64,000 bases of DNA, from positions 102,222,037 through 102,286,036 of the forward strand of contig CM061139.1 of NCBI GenBank assembly GCA_030789695.1, given 5' to 3'. Source of the DNA: Scilla litardierei. Taxonomy: Eukaryota > Streptophyta > Magnoliopsida > Asparagales > Asparagaceae. The notes under the pieces were generated by a model. It was not told the origin of the DNA. It did no database searches and saw nothing but the letters and a program-made list of their open reading frames with translations. A program made the position numbers and the translations under genes. Numbering within the stretch: position 1 is the stretch's first letter; every line of letters starts with the position of its first letter. Positions 46,701 through 58,900 of the stretch are shown one piece after another.

Positions 46701-48769
46701 GTTGGGATACATAGTCTTGCACCGCTCATGCACTCGTATTCGACTCAAACGGTTTGATCGACTTCTTGAACTTTGCGGATCAAAATTGTTTATCCATACA
46801 ACCTTGAGTGTAGCTCGGTAAGTTGTAGGGAGAAACATACTTCGAATATCCTATATGTTCAAGCTGCCATGTATAGACGCGAGTGACATGTAGCGTGAAT
46901 TTATTTGTTGGACCCAGAACTTAATGAAATCATATTTCTTAAGTTTGTCCTTTAGAAGTCATTTTTTATGTCAACGAGAATATAGTTTAATCCTATCAAT
47001 TAGAATTTAACTTGATATTCAATTAATCAACCTATTTGACCAGTTAACTTATTCCAATAAAATATTATATTTTGATTCCTTCGGTAAACATAGTCTTGCC
47101 CAGTTTAGCATAAGGTCAATATTAAATTAGGTAGAATGGCTTTTATCTATATATATCCTCCCACTATTTTACGATCATTTTTAAGCCTTAATAATGAATG
47201 ATTTAATCGAATTAAATAAATGGGTAAGAGATCCAATCACCCTGAGCCTAACAACCTTGAGTGTAGCTCAACAAGTTGATTGTCTTAATGATCGGAAGAT
47301 GACTCTTCATCAATCATATCATATATGACCCTCTTATCGGTTTTTACCCCTAGCCATTTGTGATCATGAGTGTACTCATCCAAATCACAATGTCTAGTAT
47401 AGTCGGACCCTTGTTTTCGTGTCTAGCATGACTTGCCCCGCCGCTCGGTGTATTCACGACCCGTCGGTTGGGTCAGGTCTTAGACTACATCATATGCATT
47501 TAAGAAATTGGTTTCTATAAGATTGCCATGTCACAGCTAGAGTGTAGCTCAACAACTGTAACACGGGTCCTATAGTTGCCAACCCCTAAAATAAGGAGGG
47601 CTACAACTAATCTTGAAAAAGATCATTAACGTATTTGACTTAGATATAGTCCAGGGTGTCATACAATCATGATTCGCGTCATTGCGGTCAGCGGAACACA
47701 GCCAGGGAATTGACTAAGCCAGGATCACTATCCCTTAGAAGGGTGATCCAACAAACTTAGCCAAGCACATTAACTGGATCATGGTCCATTGAATGAAGCT
47801 TGTCATTTTTATATGCATGCCATAAACTAAAAGGCTTTTATTAACAATTAATTAATCCTATCAACTAGTTGAATCCTTAAATTCAAAATTTTAGGATTTA
47901 TTTAATAACTTTTATTAAATCCTTATCAACTATAAGGTTCACGTGCTATCCTAATCGTTATTAGGATTTTAATAAATTTATTAACAACGCTAAAAGCGAA
48001 GTCCTTTAATGAGAATTTTTATCATAACTATTATAATTAAAATTTCATTAAAGGGACTACCCTAATCAGGAATTAGGTCTTAAAGTGTTGTTAATGTTTT
48101 ATTAAAACATAGCATGTCATTAGAATTTATCTCATAAATTATTAACGAGTTCTGTAATGGCTAACATAAGAGGTTGTCTTGTATTATCAAATAAGGGACA
48201 AGATGTCATAGCCATTAAAATAAAGTTACACTAATTTTATCGCATAAAATAAAAGTGTACAACTATTTAACAATTAAATAGACTAATGTTTATCAAATAA
48301 ACAAATTTAGCATGCATACTTAAATTTAACATTTAAATTTAAAAAATGTGATTCTTAAAATATTTTATTTTATCTCATAAAAATAAAAAACTTGCTTTAA
48401 AAAAGATCACAAAATTTGCATACTACTGAAAATATTTATCGCATAAAAATTTTAAACTTTTAAAATCAATTTTAAAAGTATCACATAAATTTAAAACATC
48501 ATTTTAAAAAAATTCATGCTTAAAAATTTATCATATAAAAATTTTTAAATATCTAAAATTATTTTAAATTTATCGCATAAATTTAAAGAAACATTTTCAA
48601 AAGGGCTTCTAAAACATTTTTAAAAAATTATCTCATAACTTTAAAACATTTTATGGGGCATCTAAAAATATTTTAAAATTATCTCATAACTTTAAAACAT
48701 TTTAAAAGTATTTTAAAAAGCATTTCAATGTTTAATAAAATCGCAGTGCTAGATCGTTACACAAACCTA
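43772..48769 (-). other. Internal region of element C, no coding sequence
   Basis: No recognisable retroelement gene in about 5 kb. The half next to the 5' LTR (45770-48769) is collinear with element D. A second copy of the tract-plus-LTR-start wording (CTCTACATCTCCCACTTGCACTC in plus view) lies at 44894, 1.1 kb inside the true one at 43765. Copies of the hairpin TTGAGTGTAGCTCAA or close forms occur at 46663, 46804, 47257 and 47538. The short ORF 46537-46722 matches the one in D (4927-5112), but flanking non-coding sequence matches equally. Confidence 0.8.
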
Positions 48770-48783
48770 GGCTCTGATACCAC

Positions 48784-50265
48784 TGAAGGGTTTTCTAGGA
48801 CCCTAAGAGCACAAAAACTCTATTCACGTCCTAAGTCGAACGGAACATAGACATAAAAACTTGCAGCGGAAGAATAAACAAGTTAATCTAATTAACATGC
48901 AGTTAAACAATTTAACTTAGCCTCAAGGTAGAAGACCCTTAGCCAAGATCTATGCCGACTTAGAATGGATCTGACCATCCCAAGAAGGATCTAACCTACT
49001 GCGATTAAATTAAACTAATGCTTATAAAATACATACCCAGAATCTCAACCCTGGGGCAGGCGAGATGTTCTGCACCGTCTTCCGAGCCGCTCCCCCGTCC
49101 CACGCCGAGCCGCTCCTCGAACTGCTCCACATCCCGAAGCGAGCAATCCTCGTGTCGCCGAGCCAACCACATGTCGAAGAAAGTTTCACGCAAGTGAAAG
49201 TCTTCGCCAAGATTTCGGATCCGAATCCGAACTCCTTCGTGACTTTGCTAGAGCCCTCAGAAGTAAGGCAGAAATATAGGGAGATAGAGAATATTAATTT
49301 AAGCCTAGATCCGAGAGTGCTCCAACATTTACGAAAGCTGCTTAGATCTGGAGCTTGGGACGAGTTTGGAGGAAGGGGGATGCCCCTATTTATATAGGCG
49401 GTAGACTCTCCCCTTTTCCGCACAACCGATGTGGGACTATTAAATTAGAGTTAATTAAATCAAGTTATTTGCCTTTCACAAAGTGCAAACTTCCGTGAAT
49501 TTTAACTCCCTCACCGTTGAGCTTCATGATTGATATAACCTATCAATTCGAAGGGTGTTCAACGGTGAACGCATAGGAAAAAATTGGCGAGTCAATCGGA
49601 GTCCGTTTGACCCTCCAATTAATCACCCAAAGTTCAGCCCAAGGCTTGTTTTTCACAAAAACTGAGCCGTCAAAAACTGCCCAACCTAAGTTTCAGAAAA
49701 CCTACTCTGCGGGGCCCACCAGGCCAGCTGGGCGAGCCCAGACCAGGCCAGAACAGAACCTGGTCTGGGTGCGCCCAGACTGGTGCGCCCAGCCTGGGCA
49801 CCTGGCCCAGGCTTGGCCAGGTGCCCAGGGTGCCTGGGCACCTGGCCTAGGCGCACAGGCGCCCAACGCATGGGCCTGCGCCCAGGCGCCCGGGCCTAGG
49901 CCTGGGCCGGGCACCCAGGCCCATGCGGGCCTGGTGCCCTACCTTTACTGGGACTGGCCTGGCTTCCAGGCCAGACCCAGTCTGGCCTGGGTCAGCCTAG
50001 TTTGGCCTGGTCTGATCCATTGAACTTTTTTGGGCATAACTTGGGCATTTAGCATCCGATTTGGACGCCGTTCGAACCTAGGCGTAGACCGGGACATTCA
50101 CATCTTACCCATAAACTTTTCCTTGTGTTTATTTCATTAAATATTGTCTTAAACAATTTAAGATACATTTAATCTCATTTTGCATCATATGCAATTTAGT
50201 CCCTATCTAGGCTTAAATTTTCATTTACATCAAATACAAATGATCTGAGGGCATATCCCTCTACA
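48784..50265 (-). mobile_element. 5' LTR of element C
   Basis: Ends AAACCCTTCA directly against the primer site GTGGTATCAGAGCC (48770-48783, minus strand). TATA box 49387-49396. GC-rich array 49735-50010. It carries clear differences from the 3' LTR, mostly in the array. Confidence 0.92.
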
Positions 50266-50270
50266 GTATT

Positions 50271-51617
50271 TGGGTGGCTCTCATTGATGCAATGGTGCTA
50301 GCCGTCAAGTAGTAATATAGTTCGTCGGTGGATCCCATCAAGACACGAGCCGGACATGGTCACGAGCCCTAATTGAATCCACTAGCTCCCTAATTAAGTT
50401 TACATGATACTCCTTAAGCTAATCGATTCTACCGACAGTGGGCACGATCTCAGTACGAGTTCTCCTACAAAATTTGCAAGATCAACCAAAATACGTCCCT
50501 TTTATACCAACGCAACCTAAAAATCCTAACTTTGCATCTAAATCCTAAGCTACATGGGCTAATCCATTAGCCCTAGATGGAAATACTCATGCATCATAGC
50601 AATAGCAAAGAACGATTCAATGGATGCAAAAGAAATTCATCATGGCAATAGAAAACATTAAAATCAATAGGAAGTTTAGAGAATTATTACCAACGCATCG
50701 TGAAGCAATAGCAAACCAAAGAGAATTAAGAAAATAAGATTCCTTGCGCAATCGAACAATAAAAATCCAAGCTTTGTCTTCACAAAATTACGACGGCACA
50801 AAACTCTCTATATCTAATAACTCTAATTAAAACTAAACTAAAGTTCTCTCCAAAGTCGTCCTCTGAAAATATGACTAAAAATGTGCTTATATTCATAGGG
50901 TACAAATCCGAAAAAAAATTCAGAAAATCTGGGCATTTGGGCCCACCAACTAATCTGGTCACGTCGTGCTACTCGACCGAGTAGTGGTGCCTGCTCGGTC
51001 AAGTCGACTTCAGGCTCCGTTTGCTACTGCTCCGCTTCTGGCTTATACGGGCTACTCGATCGAGTAGCCCCCTACTCGGTCGAGCTACAATTGATCAGAA
51101 CTTCTTACAAAATGCTGCTCTGTTTGATGACGACTCAGGTCGAGTATGTGAACTGCTCGGTCGAGTTGCTTTGCTGCTCGGTCAAGCTACAGTGCCTTGG
51201 AGAAAAGCTCAAAATCTTCACTCTGTTTGATGCAACTCGGGTCGATTTGGCTATCTGCTCGTAGGTTGAGGCCATTTCCATGTGATTTCTGCGTGTCAGC
51301 TCGGCCGAGTAGCTGATGCTATTTGGTCGAGCCACCTGGGAAATTGAACTGAATTTGGCCAACTTTCGTTCTCTTCTCCGATCTTCTTCCATACCTTGAC
51401 GAACTCTCATGGATACTTGCCAATGACGTCTCGGATGTGCCGGATGTGTCCATGTCCCAAAATAGCTCCAATTCGCTCCAAAACTTTAGAAAATCCATAA
51501 AGCTATACAAAACTCGAATATGGCGTTAGAAGCGCGATAATATATGAAAATATGGAATTTGGAGGCGAATATGACATGAAATGATGCGATAAAAACATGG
51601 TAAATATGGACACATCA
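50271..51617 (-). mobile_element. 3' LTR of element B, proximal piece
   Basis: The minus strand starts TGATGTGTCC after the polypurine tract AAGCTTGGGGGATTT (51618-51632). It holds the CTACTCGGTCGAGTAG array (50969-51333), then a TATA-like GAATATAAGC (50885-50899 region), and continues past element C at 42311. Confidence 0.88.
50969..51333 (-). repeat. CTACTCGGTCGAG array in U3 of element B
   Basis: About ten copies of CTACTCGACCGAGTAG-like sites, perfect at 50969 and near-perfect at about 51051 (ACTCGATCGAGT), others degenerate. The core CTCGGYCGAG is shared with element A. Same relative place as in A: U3, just upstream of the TATA-like box. Confidence 0.88.
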
Positions 51618-53430
51618 AAATCCCCCAAGCTTACCTCTTACTTGTCCTCGAGGAAGACGAATACGAGGCTCACCAGGCAATGAAAATAAAAAATATAGAA
51701 AAAGAATGGAAGATGGAGGGGAGTGCTAGAGTATTCAGTCAGATCTCAAGCCATAGTGACATATCGCAATACTTCGAAGATGGATCACATGCTAATAAGA
51801 ATTTCATATCTTAGCTAAACATATTACTTGCAAGCATTTAAGAACAAAGGAAGTGATCCTCTAAAATCATGCAATCAATTCATATCCACATCGTGCAATT
51901 CATTGAGTTCAATATACCAATGTTGGTGATGCACTTTTCAATCAATAGAGATAAATAAAGCATATAAGAGTAATACCAAGCATGCAATAGAGAATAAAAT
52001 AAGGTTCATTGCATTCATATATTCATCTCAAATCATGAAAAATCTCCACAGCTAATATATTTCGCAAAGTCTAAGCATTATCAAATATCCCCTAATGTGC
52101 ACAACTCCACTCTAATGGTGTACTCACTTGTATAATCAAATGGATTCACCCATTCCCCCAAGCTTAGCTTGAGGCATCGCATCTAAAGAATAATGAATTA
52201 TTTTTTGTGGCTTTTTTCCAAGTATTTTTGTGTAGCTCCAAATAATAAGATATAGGAAATATTTTTCTTTTCTTTTTGGTTTTTGAACTATTTGTTTCTT
52301 TTTCTTTTGAACTCTTTTTTTTTGTAGGAGCAATAGGATATACGTATATTTTTTGGCTCCGTTTTGGCTTTTTGGGGCTTTTTGAAGCTAACTTTTTCTT
52401 TTGGGATTTTTGGGAATAGATGCGGTATAAGTAGCAGCAACGGGGTGAACCCAAGTGACATGTAGAGAATAATAAGATATGTGGAGAAAGAAATAATGTA
52501 TCACTCAGTTCACTCATAAGATGTGCACAATGGTTCAATAAGATAATACTCCAACTAAACTTAAAGCAAGCATAGATATTTTCAATGAATAATGAAGTCA
52601 TGCGGTAAGGCACACAATAATAGCAGGCATGCAACAGAAAGTGAAAGAGATAACAAGGCAGATGCTTCGGATATTCTAATGATGCGTGAATCTCGGTGCA
52701 TATCCAACATAGGCATATTAAATACTATTGCTTACATTCAGTTTCAATTCAATTCATGCATTCATATAGAGAGATCGTCAACAGAATATATATGCAAGCA
52801 TATGAATAGTAATACACTGAAATACTCTAAATAGCATGGCAAAATAATAAGCATCGTGATAGCTACTAAAGCTAAGAGAGACATATCATCATTCGAAATA
52901 TATCTAGCAAAAGGGGAAAAGAAAGTCAGAGAAAATAAAATAAAATCAAGCATGCAAGCATACCAAACATGGAAAATATGATGCTAAAATGGAACAGTGA
53001 AAAAATGGTGGAAAATAAAAATAAAAAGGTGTAAAATGAAAGAAAATGAAAAAAAAAGCGATAGCGCTCATCCTCCAAGCTAAACACAGCAGTGTCATCA
53101 CTATTGAGAACACGCTGGCAAGAAGAGAAAATGAGGCTGGGGTGGGCGGGTGGTGAATAAAAGGAAAATAAAAAATAAAAGCGAAACTATGCAAATAAAA
53201 GAAGAAATGCAGATGCATGACCTAATGCCTAAGATGCAAAAGTATGAACAAGCAGGCATATGATGCAAATGATGACATGATGCAGGTGGAATATATGCAA
53301 ATGCAAAATGATGGAATATACACAAGTGGTGAAAAAGGTCATCCCCCAAGCTATGCAAGGACAAGGCCTCGAAGAGACAGATGGGCACAAAAATAAATAA
53401 GGTGTGACAGGAGAAAAAATAATGTAAGGA
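51618..53430 (-). other. 3' region of element B
   Basis: No gene. Contains polypurine-like AGCTTGGGGGA copies (plus-strand TCCCCCAAGCT) at 51621 (true tract), 52154, 53071 (one mismatch) and 53342. Otherwise AT-rich with short tandem low-complexity stretches. Confidence 0.75.
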
Positions 53431-54153
53431 TCAAGCAGCGGCACCACCCTCTGGAGGTGATGATGGGTCCCGCTGCTGTGAAGCAGAGATAGGGACGTCA
53501 GGCACAGAAGGTGTAGGCTCGACATGTGTGTCGGTCGGTAAGGTAACAGAAGAGACAACATGCTCAGAACAAGGTGAAACAGCTGGAGTGTCGACAGATG
53601 TGAGAACGTGTGTGTCAACAACAGAAGTCTCCAACGGCGATGCAACCGACTTAGGGGAAGAAGTGACAGGCCCTACAGAAGCCTGAGAGTGGGGCACAGT
53701 GAGTGGTGCGGCTGCCACAGTAGAAACGGGGTTTGGCCTAAGAGGAGGGGCATGCTGATGCCTAAGGAGATCGAGAATGATTGGGAGGTCTCACTCTCCT
53801 GACTCCTGATAGGTCCTGCTCCCCTGTCCTAGTAGGAGGAGATAGGCGATGAAATGGTCACCTTGGTCGTCGTTCCTGAAGATGATGTCATATGTCCCCA
53901 GGGCGGGTGGTGGAAGGACTAGACGGGATGGAGGAGCAGTAGTGTGGGTGGTGTGTGGGGCCTCTATGGCTAGAGGCATGGGAGAAGTGGATCGGGACGA
54001 GTCGGACGAGGACGACGAATCGTCCAAGTACTCCTTGGGTGTGGGTGAACATACACGACGTGGACGTCGTGCCGACCGAGAAGAGGAGGCGCCAGCATCG
54101 GCCTTCCTCTTCTTGGCCGGAGGTGGCTTCCTCGACCTAAGGCGAGGAGGCAT
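53431..54153 (-). pseudogene. Element B ORF2, internally deleted
   Basis: Starts MPPRLRSRKPPPAKKRK at 54153, parallel to MPPRTRPWSRRASAKQK of element A. It reaches the beginning of the globular domain (YDIIFRNDDQGDHFIAYLL, compare GITFRDDAHRAVFERI), then passes straight to a stop at 53791-53793 and a Pro/Ser/Thr-rich tail ending PPEGGAAA-stop at 53431 in the same frame. About 240 codons remain against 691 in A, so most of the Athila ORF2 domain has been deleted. Confidence 0.75.
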
Positions 54154-54927
54154 CGTGCGAAAGTGGCAAATGACGATGATATGGTAATAAAAAATGTAGT
54201 GTGGAAAGAGTATACCAATATCCGAGCGTCGCTGCGAAAGCAAAAGTGGAATGTGCACGTGTGAAGCCTCGAATCTAAGCGATCCCCCAAGCTGATCCAA
54301 ACCCAGCTCCTCAAATCCTCGAAGAAGCTCCAAGTGTACCTGCAATATGATAAGTAATTGATTTTAGTAGATATTTAAAAAATCAAATAAGGTTTGGGGT
54401 TCAAATTTAGAAGAAAAAATTAGGGTTGGGGTTCGAAATTGGGGGAGATGGGGAGGATGAGAGGGATGGTGATAGAGGAAATGAAGACGGGGTGTAGGGG
54501 TGGTGTGGGCTGCTCAGCCCGAGCACGGGTGTGCTTGGGTGGTGCGTGCGGCACAGCTCCGGCGAGGCGCCGGAGCCATGTGGGCTGAGAGGTTTGTGGG
54601 AAAGACGGAAGGGGGGAATAGGGTAGGGGAGAGAGGGGAAAGGGATGAGGGATGGGATGGGGATGCGTCGCTAGCGCTGGATGGAGCCGGCGGCGCTGCT
54701 CCTGCGAAATGCCGGAGCAATGGGGGCAGGCTGCGCCTAGGGCATAGCGAGAGGGAGAGAGAGGAAAGGGAGGAAAAAGATAGGGGAGGGGGTAAGAAGG
54801 GGGGTATGCGGCGCCGGTGCTGGGCGGTGTCGGCAGCGTTGCTCCGACGAGGTGCCAGAGCTAAGGCGCTCGAACGGCGGCAACGAATGTGGGTGGAGAG
54901 AGATAGAGAGAGATAGAGGGGGGAAGG

Positions 54928-54971
<44 letters not shown>

Positions 54972-55999
54972 AGAGGGGGGTAGACTGAGCAACAGTAGGT
55001 GGCGGCGCTCGAGCGAAGCGTCTGCGACGATGGCAGAGGTCGGACCGAGTCGGGCTAGGGCTGGGGTAGGGGAGCTCAGGATAATTTGGATTGGCTTAAG
55101 ATTAATCCTGAGTAGTTTATGTTATAAAAGCCAAGTCGAGCTCGGTTAAGTTGTGGGCCCTAGCTGGGTAAGTTGTTGCTCGGGCCGAATAGCGATAGCT
55201 ACTCGGTCGAGTATAAAAGGTTTAAAGTTTTGAAATTAAGCTTAGAAGTTGTGCCCTAGTATTCGACTGAGCTGCTTACTCAGCTTGGTCGAGCTAAATT
55301 AAAACAGAGTTGTTTTCAGCGCTCTTTTGCTCTCCTTGCAGCTCGGCCGAGTAGGGTAGCTACTCGGTCAAGTCCATTAAGCTTTCCAGAGCGCCCTTTT
55401 TAGCACTTTTGGACTCCTCCTGTAGCTCGACCGAGTAGAGAAGCTACTCGGTCGAGTTGAATTAGAAACAGAGTGCTCTTTACAACGTTTTGGACTCTGT
55501 GTGTAGCTCGACCGAGTAGGGTGCTACTCTATCGAGTCGCAATTAATTTCCAGAGCGTCCTTTTGCCTATCTCCTCCAGCTTTCTGCATCTCTGACTGTA
55601 GCTCGACCGAGTAGGGTACTACTTGGTCGAGTCGCGTTTGATTTCCAGAGCGTGTTTTTGCCTATCTCCTCTAGCTCTCTGCAGCTCAACCGAGTAGGGT
55701 ACCTACTGGGTCGAGTCACCTGAAACTCTTCCCCCAAGCTTGTATTTCTTTATCGTTCTCTTCCCTTTGTTCCGTCTCCTTTATTTCATCGTTAGGCGCG
55801 CTCTCCTCATTGTTCAACCTATAGAAGGAAGAACTCATCAGATTTTTATGTTTTTGTATTTTTATAGAATTAAAAACGTATTTTTAGGTTTTTGAATAGG
55901 AAAAGAAAAGCAAAAGGAAAAACAAAAACTAAGAGAAAGAAAATCGGGTTGTCCCACGATAAGCGCTTGTTTTAAGTCGTAAGCTCGACTCCCTCAAGT
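54154..55999 (-). other. pol-ORF2 spacer of element B
   Basis: In minus-strand order: post-integrase hairpin (55943-55960), a polypurine-like TCCCCCAAGCTT in plus view (55730-55741), the palindrome array (55197-55718), a TATA-like CTTTTATAAC (55121-55130), a GC- and GA-rich leader-like stretch with a (GA)n microsatellite (about 54930-54968), another polypurine-like copy (54283-54293), then ORF2. Short ORFs here follow the GC bias and are not genes. Confidence 0.75.
55197..55718 (-). repeat. Paired CTCGACCGAGTAG / CTACTCGGTCGAG array upstream of B ORF2
   Basis: At least five inverted pairs 60-110 bp apart, each CTCGACCGAGTAG, 3-6 nt (GGTA-like), then CTACTCGGTCGAG, so each pair can form a long hairpin. 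Same motif family as the LTR array. Same place as the second array in elements A and S1. Confidence 0.9.
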
Positions 56000-58900
56000 T
56001 ATTCAATCAATGGCGGTGCATTCCTCGAGAAAGTAGGGTTCTTCTTGTCGAATCGGTTCTCCCGCTACGTATGGATTTATTCTTTGGCAATTCACCTTGA
56101 ATTTTTTATTTTTCCCCTCAAGTTCTATGGCACCCACCCCCCCCCCCCCCCCCGGGGACATGCTTATTATCTTGTAGGGGACGGTCCACCTTCATTTTAG
56201 CTTCCCAGGGAAGAGTCGTAGTCTGGAGTTATAGAGAAGTACTTGGTCACGTGCCTCACCGTATATTCTTATCATGATAGACCTTGGTCTTTTCCTTGTA
56301 CATCCTTGCATTCTCATAGGCATGTCGTCGGATTTCTTCAAGCTCGTTAACACTCAAGAATCATCGTGTGGCGACGCTCTTATAATCAAAGTTCAACTTC
56401 TTTATCGCCCAGTATGCTCTGTGTTCCAATTCCATCGGTAGGTGGCATGCTTTTCCGTATACTAACCTATAGGGGGTTGTTCCGATAAGGGTCTTGAAAG
56501 CGGTGCGGTATGCCCAAAGAGCGTCACTCAACTTTTCTTGGCCACTCGTTTGGGGATGATATGCAAGACCGACCTTGTGATGCACTCCATATTTCTTAAG
56601 CAGTGTCTCAAACTTCTTTTCGATTAAGTGACTCCCCCCGTCCCTTATAACCGTTCTTGGGACTCCAAAGCGGGGAAAAATCATATGCTTGAAGAACTTG
56701 GCCACTATCCTTGCGTCATTCATTGAGGTGGCTATGGCTTCCACCCACGTTGAGACGTAATCAACTGCAACTAGGATGTACTTGTTGTCGTTACTTGTTG
56801 GGAAGGGACTCATGAAGTCAACACCCCAGTAGTCGAACAATTCTATCTCCAAAATGCCTTGTAAGGGCATTTCATTTTTCTTCGTGATATTTCCCGTTCT
56901 TTGGCAGCTGTCGCATGCTCTGATGTATTCGTTTGCATCTCTGAAGATGGTGGGCCAATAGAAGCCACTTTGGAGAATTTTCGCAGTGGTTTGAGTGACT
57001 GCTGCATGTCCCCCGCAAGGTTGGTCATGGCAATGTGACATAATGAAAGTGGCCTCCTCTTTTGGAATACATCGTCTGATGATCCCATCGGTGCATGTTT
57101 TGAATAAGTACAGATCATCCCAAAAGTAGTTTCTGGCATCATGTAAGAACTTCCTCCTCTGATAGGTTGCCATCCCATGAGGGATTATATCGCTCACCAA
57201 ATAGTTGACTATGTCAGTGTACCAAGGTGCTTCAGAGGAGGATGCCACGGATAATTGCTCGCCAGTGAAAGAATCATTAGTCGCAAGATGTTGTCTCCAT
57301 GCCTATGAATCAGCCGCGATAGATGGTCTGCCACTACATTTTCGGCCACCTTCTTGTCCTTGATCTATATATCAAACTCTTGGCGGAAAAGAATCCATCG
57401 TATTAAGCGCGGCTTTGCATCCTTCTTGCTTAACAAGTATTTCAACGCTGCATGATCCATGTGGATTATTACCTTGGATCCCAGAAGGTAAGATCTGAAC
57501 TTTTCAATGGAATACACCACGGTTAGTAATTCCTTCTTTGTAGTGGTGTAATTTTTCTGAGCACATCCAAGGTCTTACTAGCATAGTATATTGCGTGAAG
57601 CATTCCCTCTTTCTTTTGCCTGGAACAACTCCCACTGCTTGATCACTAGCATCACACATTAACTCAAAAGGTTAGTTCCAATCTGGTGGATGTATGATAG
57701 GCACAGAAATGAGAGCTTCTTTCAACCTGTTAAAAGCTAGCTAGCTAGTGTCAGAAAACACAAAAGGATGATCCTTCACAAGGAGCTCCGTAAGAGGGCG
57801 AGCAATGCTAGAGAAGTCCTTTATAAAGCGTCGGTAAAATCCTGCATGGCCTAGAAAATCACAGATACCCTTAAGATTAGTGGGAGGCGGCAAGTCTTAG
57901 ATGACCTCAACCTTGGCCTTGTCAACTTCGATCCCCTTAGAGGAGATGTCATGGCCAAGAACTACTCCCTCTATTACCATGAAATGACACTTTTCCCAAT
58001 TTAAAGTCAAATTATTATCTTGGCATCATTCTAAGACTTTAAACAAATTAGCTGCATCAAATTCGGTGCCATAAACAGAAAAGTCATCCATAAAAACTTC
58101 CATTATACTTTCAATGAAGTTCGAGAAAATGGAAGTCATGCACCTTTGGAATGTCACGGGTGCATTACATAATCCAAATGGCATTCTTCGGTATGTGAAG
58201 GTGCTGTAGGGACATGTAAATGACATTTTTTCTTGGTCCTCACGATCCAATGGGATTTGGAAGAATCCGGAATAACCATCAAGGTAACAAAAATATTTAT
58301 GCTTGGCAAGTCGCTCGAGCATTTGATCGATGAATGGGAGGGGGAGTGGTCTTTTCGGGTGGCTTTATTGAGTTTTATATAATCAATGCATATGTGTCAA
58401 CCAGTGACAGTCCTAGTAGATATCAATTCATCTTTATCGTTCCTCACAACGGTCATGCCCCCTTCTTAGGCACAACCTGAACGGGGCTAACCCATCTACT
58501 GTCGGAAATGGGGTAGATAATACCGGCTTCTAGCAGTTTTAGCACCTCCTTTTTTACTACTTTTTTTCATGTTAGGATTCAGTTGCCTTTGAGGCTCAAT
58601 GGAAGTAGCTTCCTTATCCTCGAGGTCGATTCTATGGGTGCATATGGCATCACTAATGCCTTTCAGATCGGCAATGCTATACCCTATCACCTTCCTATGT
58701 GCTCTGAGGGGTTTGAGAAGGCTTTCTAATTGTGGCTCGATCAGGGAGGCACTAACGATGACAGGATAGGTAGAGTTCTCCCCTAAGAAAGCATATTTTA
58801 AATTCGCAGGGAGGGGTTTTAGTTCTACCTGAGGGGGTGTTGTACCCCAATCATCGTTCACCTGTGAAAAGGATGCATCCTAAACTGCTGGTTCAGATGC

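Larger units (their letters stand above)
42312..50265 (-). mobile_element. Non-coding LTR element C, complete
   Basis: Flanked by GTATT at 42307-42311 and 50266-50270. 5' LTR 48784-50265 (1,482 bp), 3' LTR 42312-43771 (1,460 bp), tRNA-Met primer site at 48770-48783, purine tract AAGTGGGAGA just before the 3' LTR. The 5-kb internal region has no gag or pol. It is inserted into the 3' LTR of B. Related to element D. A Copia origin is likely from the primer site and tract. Confidence 0.92.
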
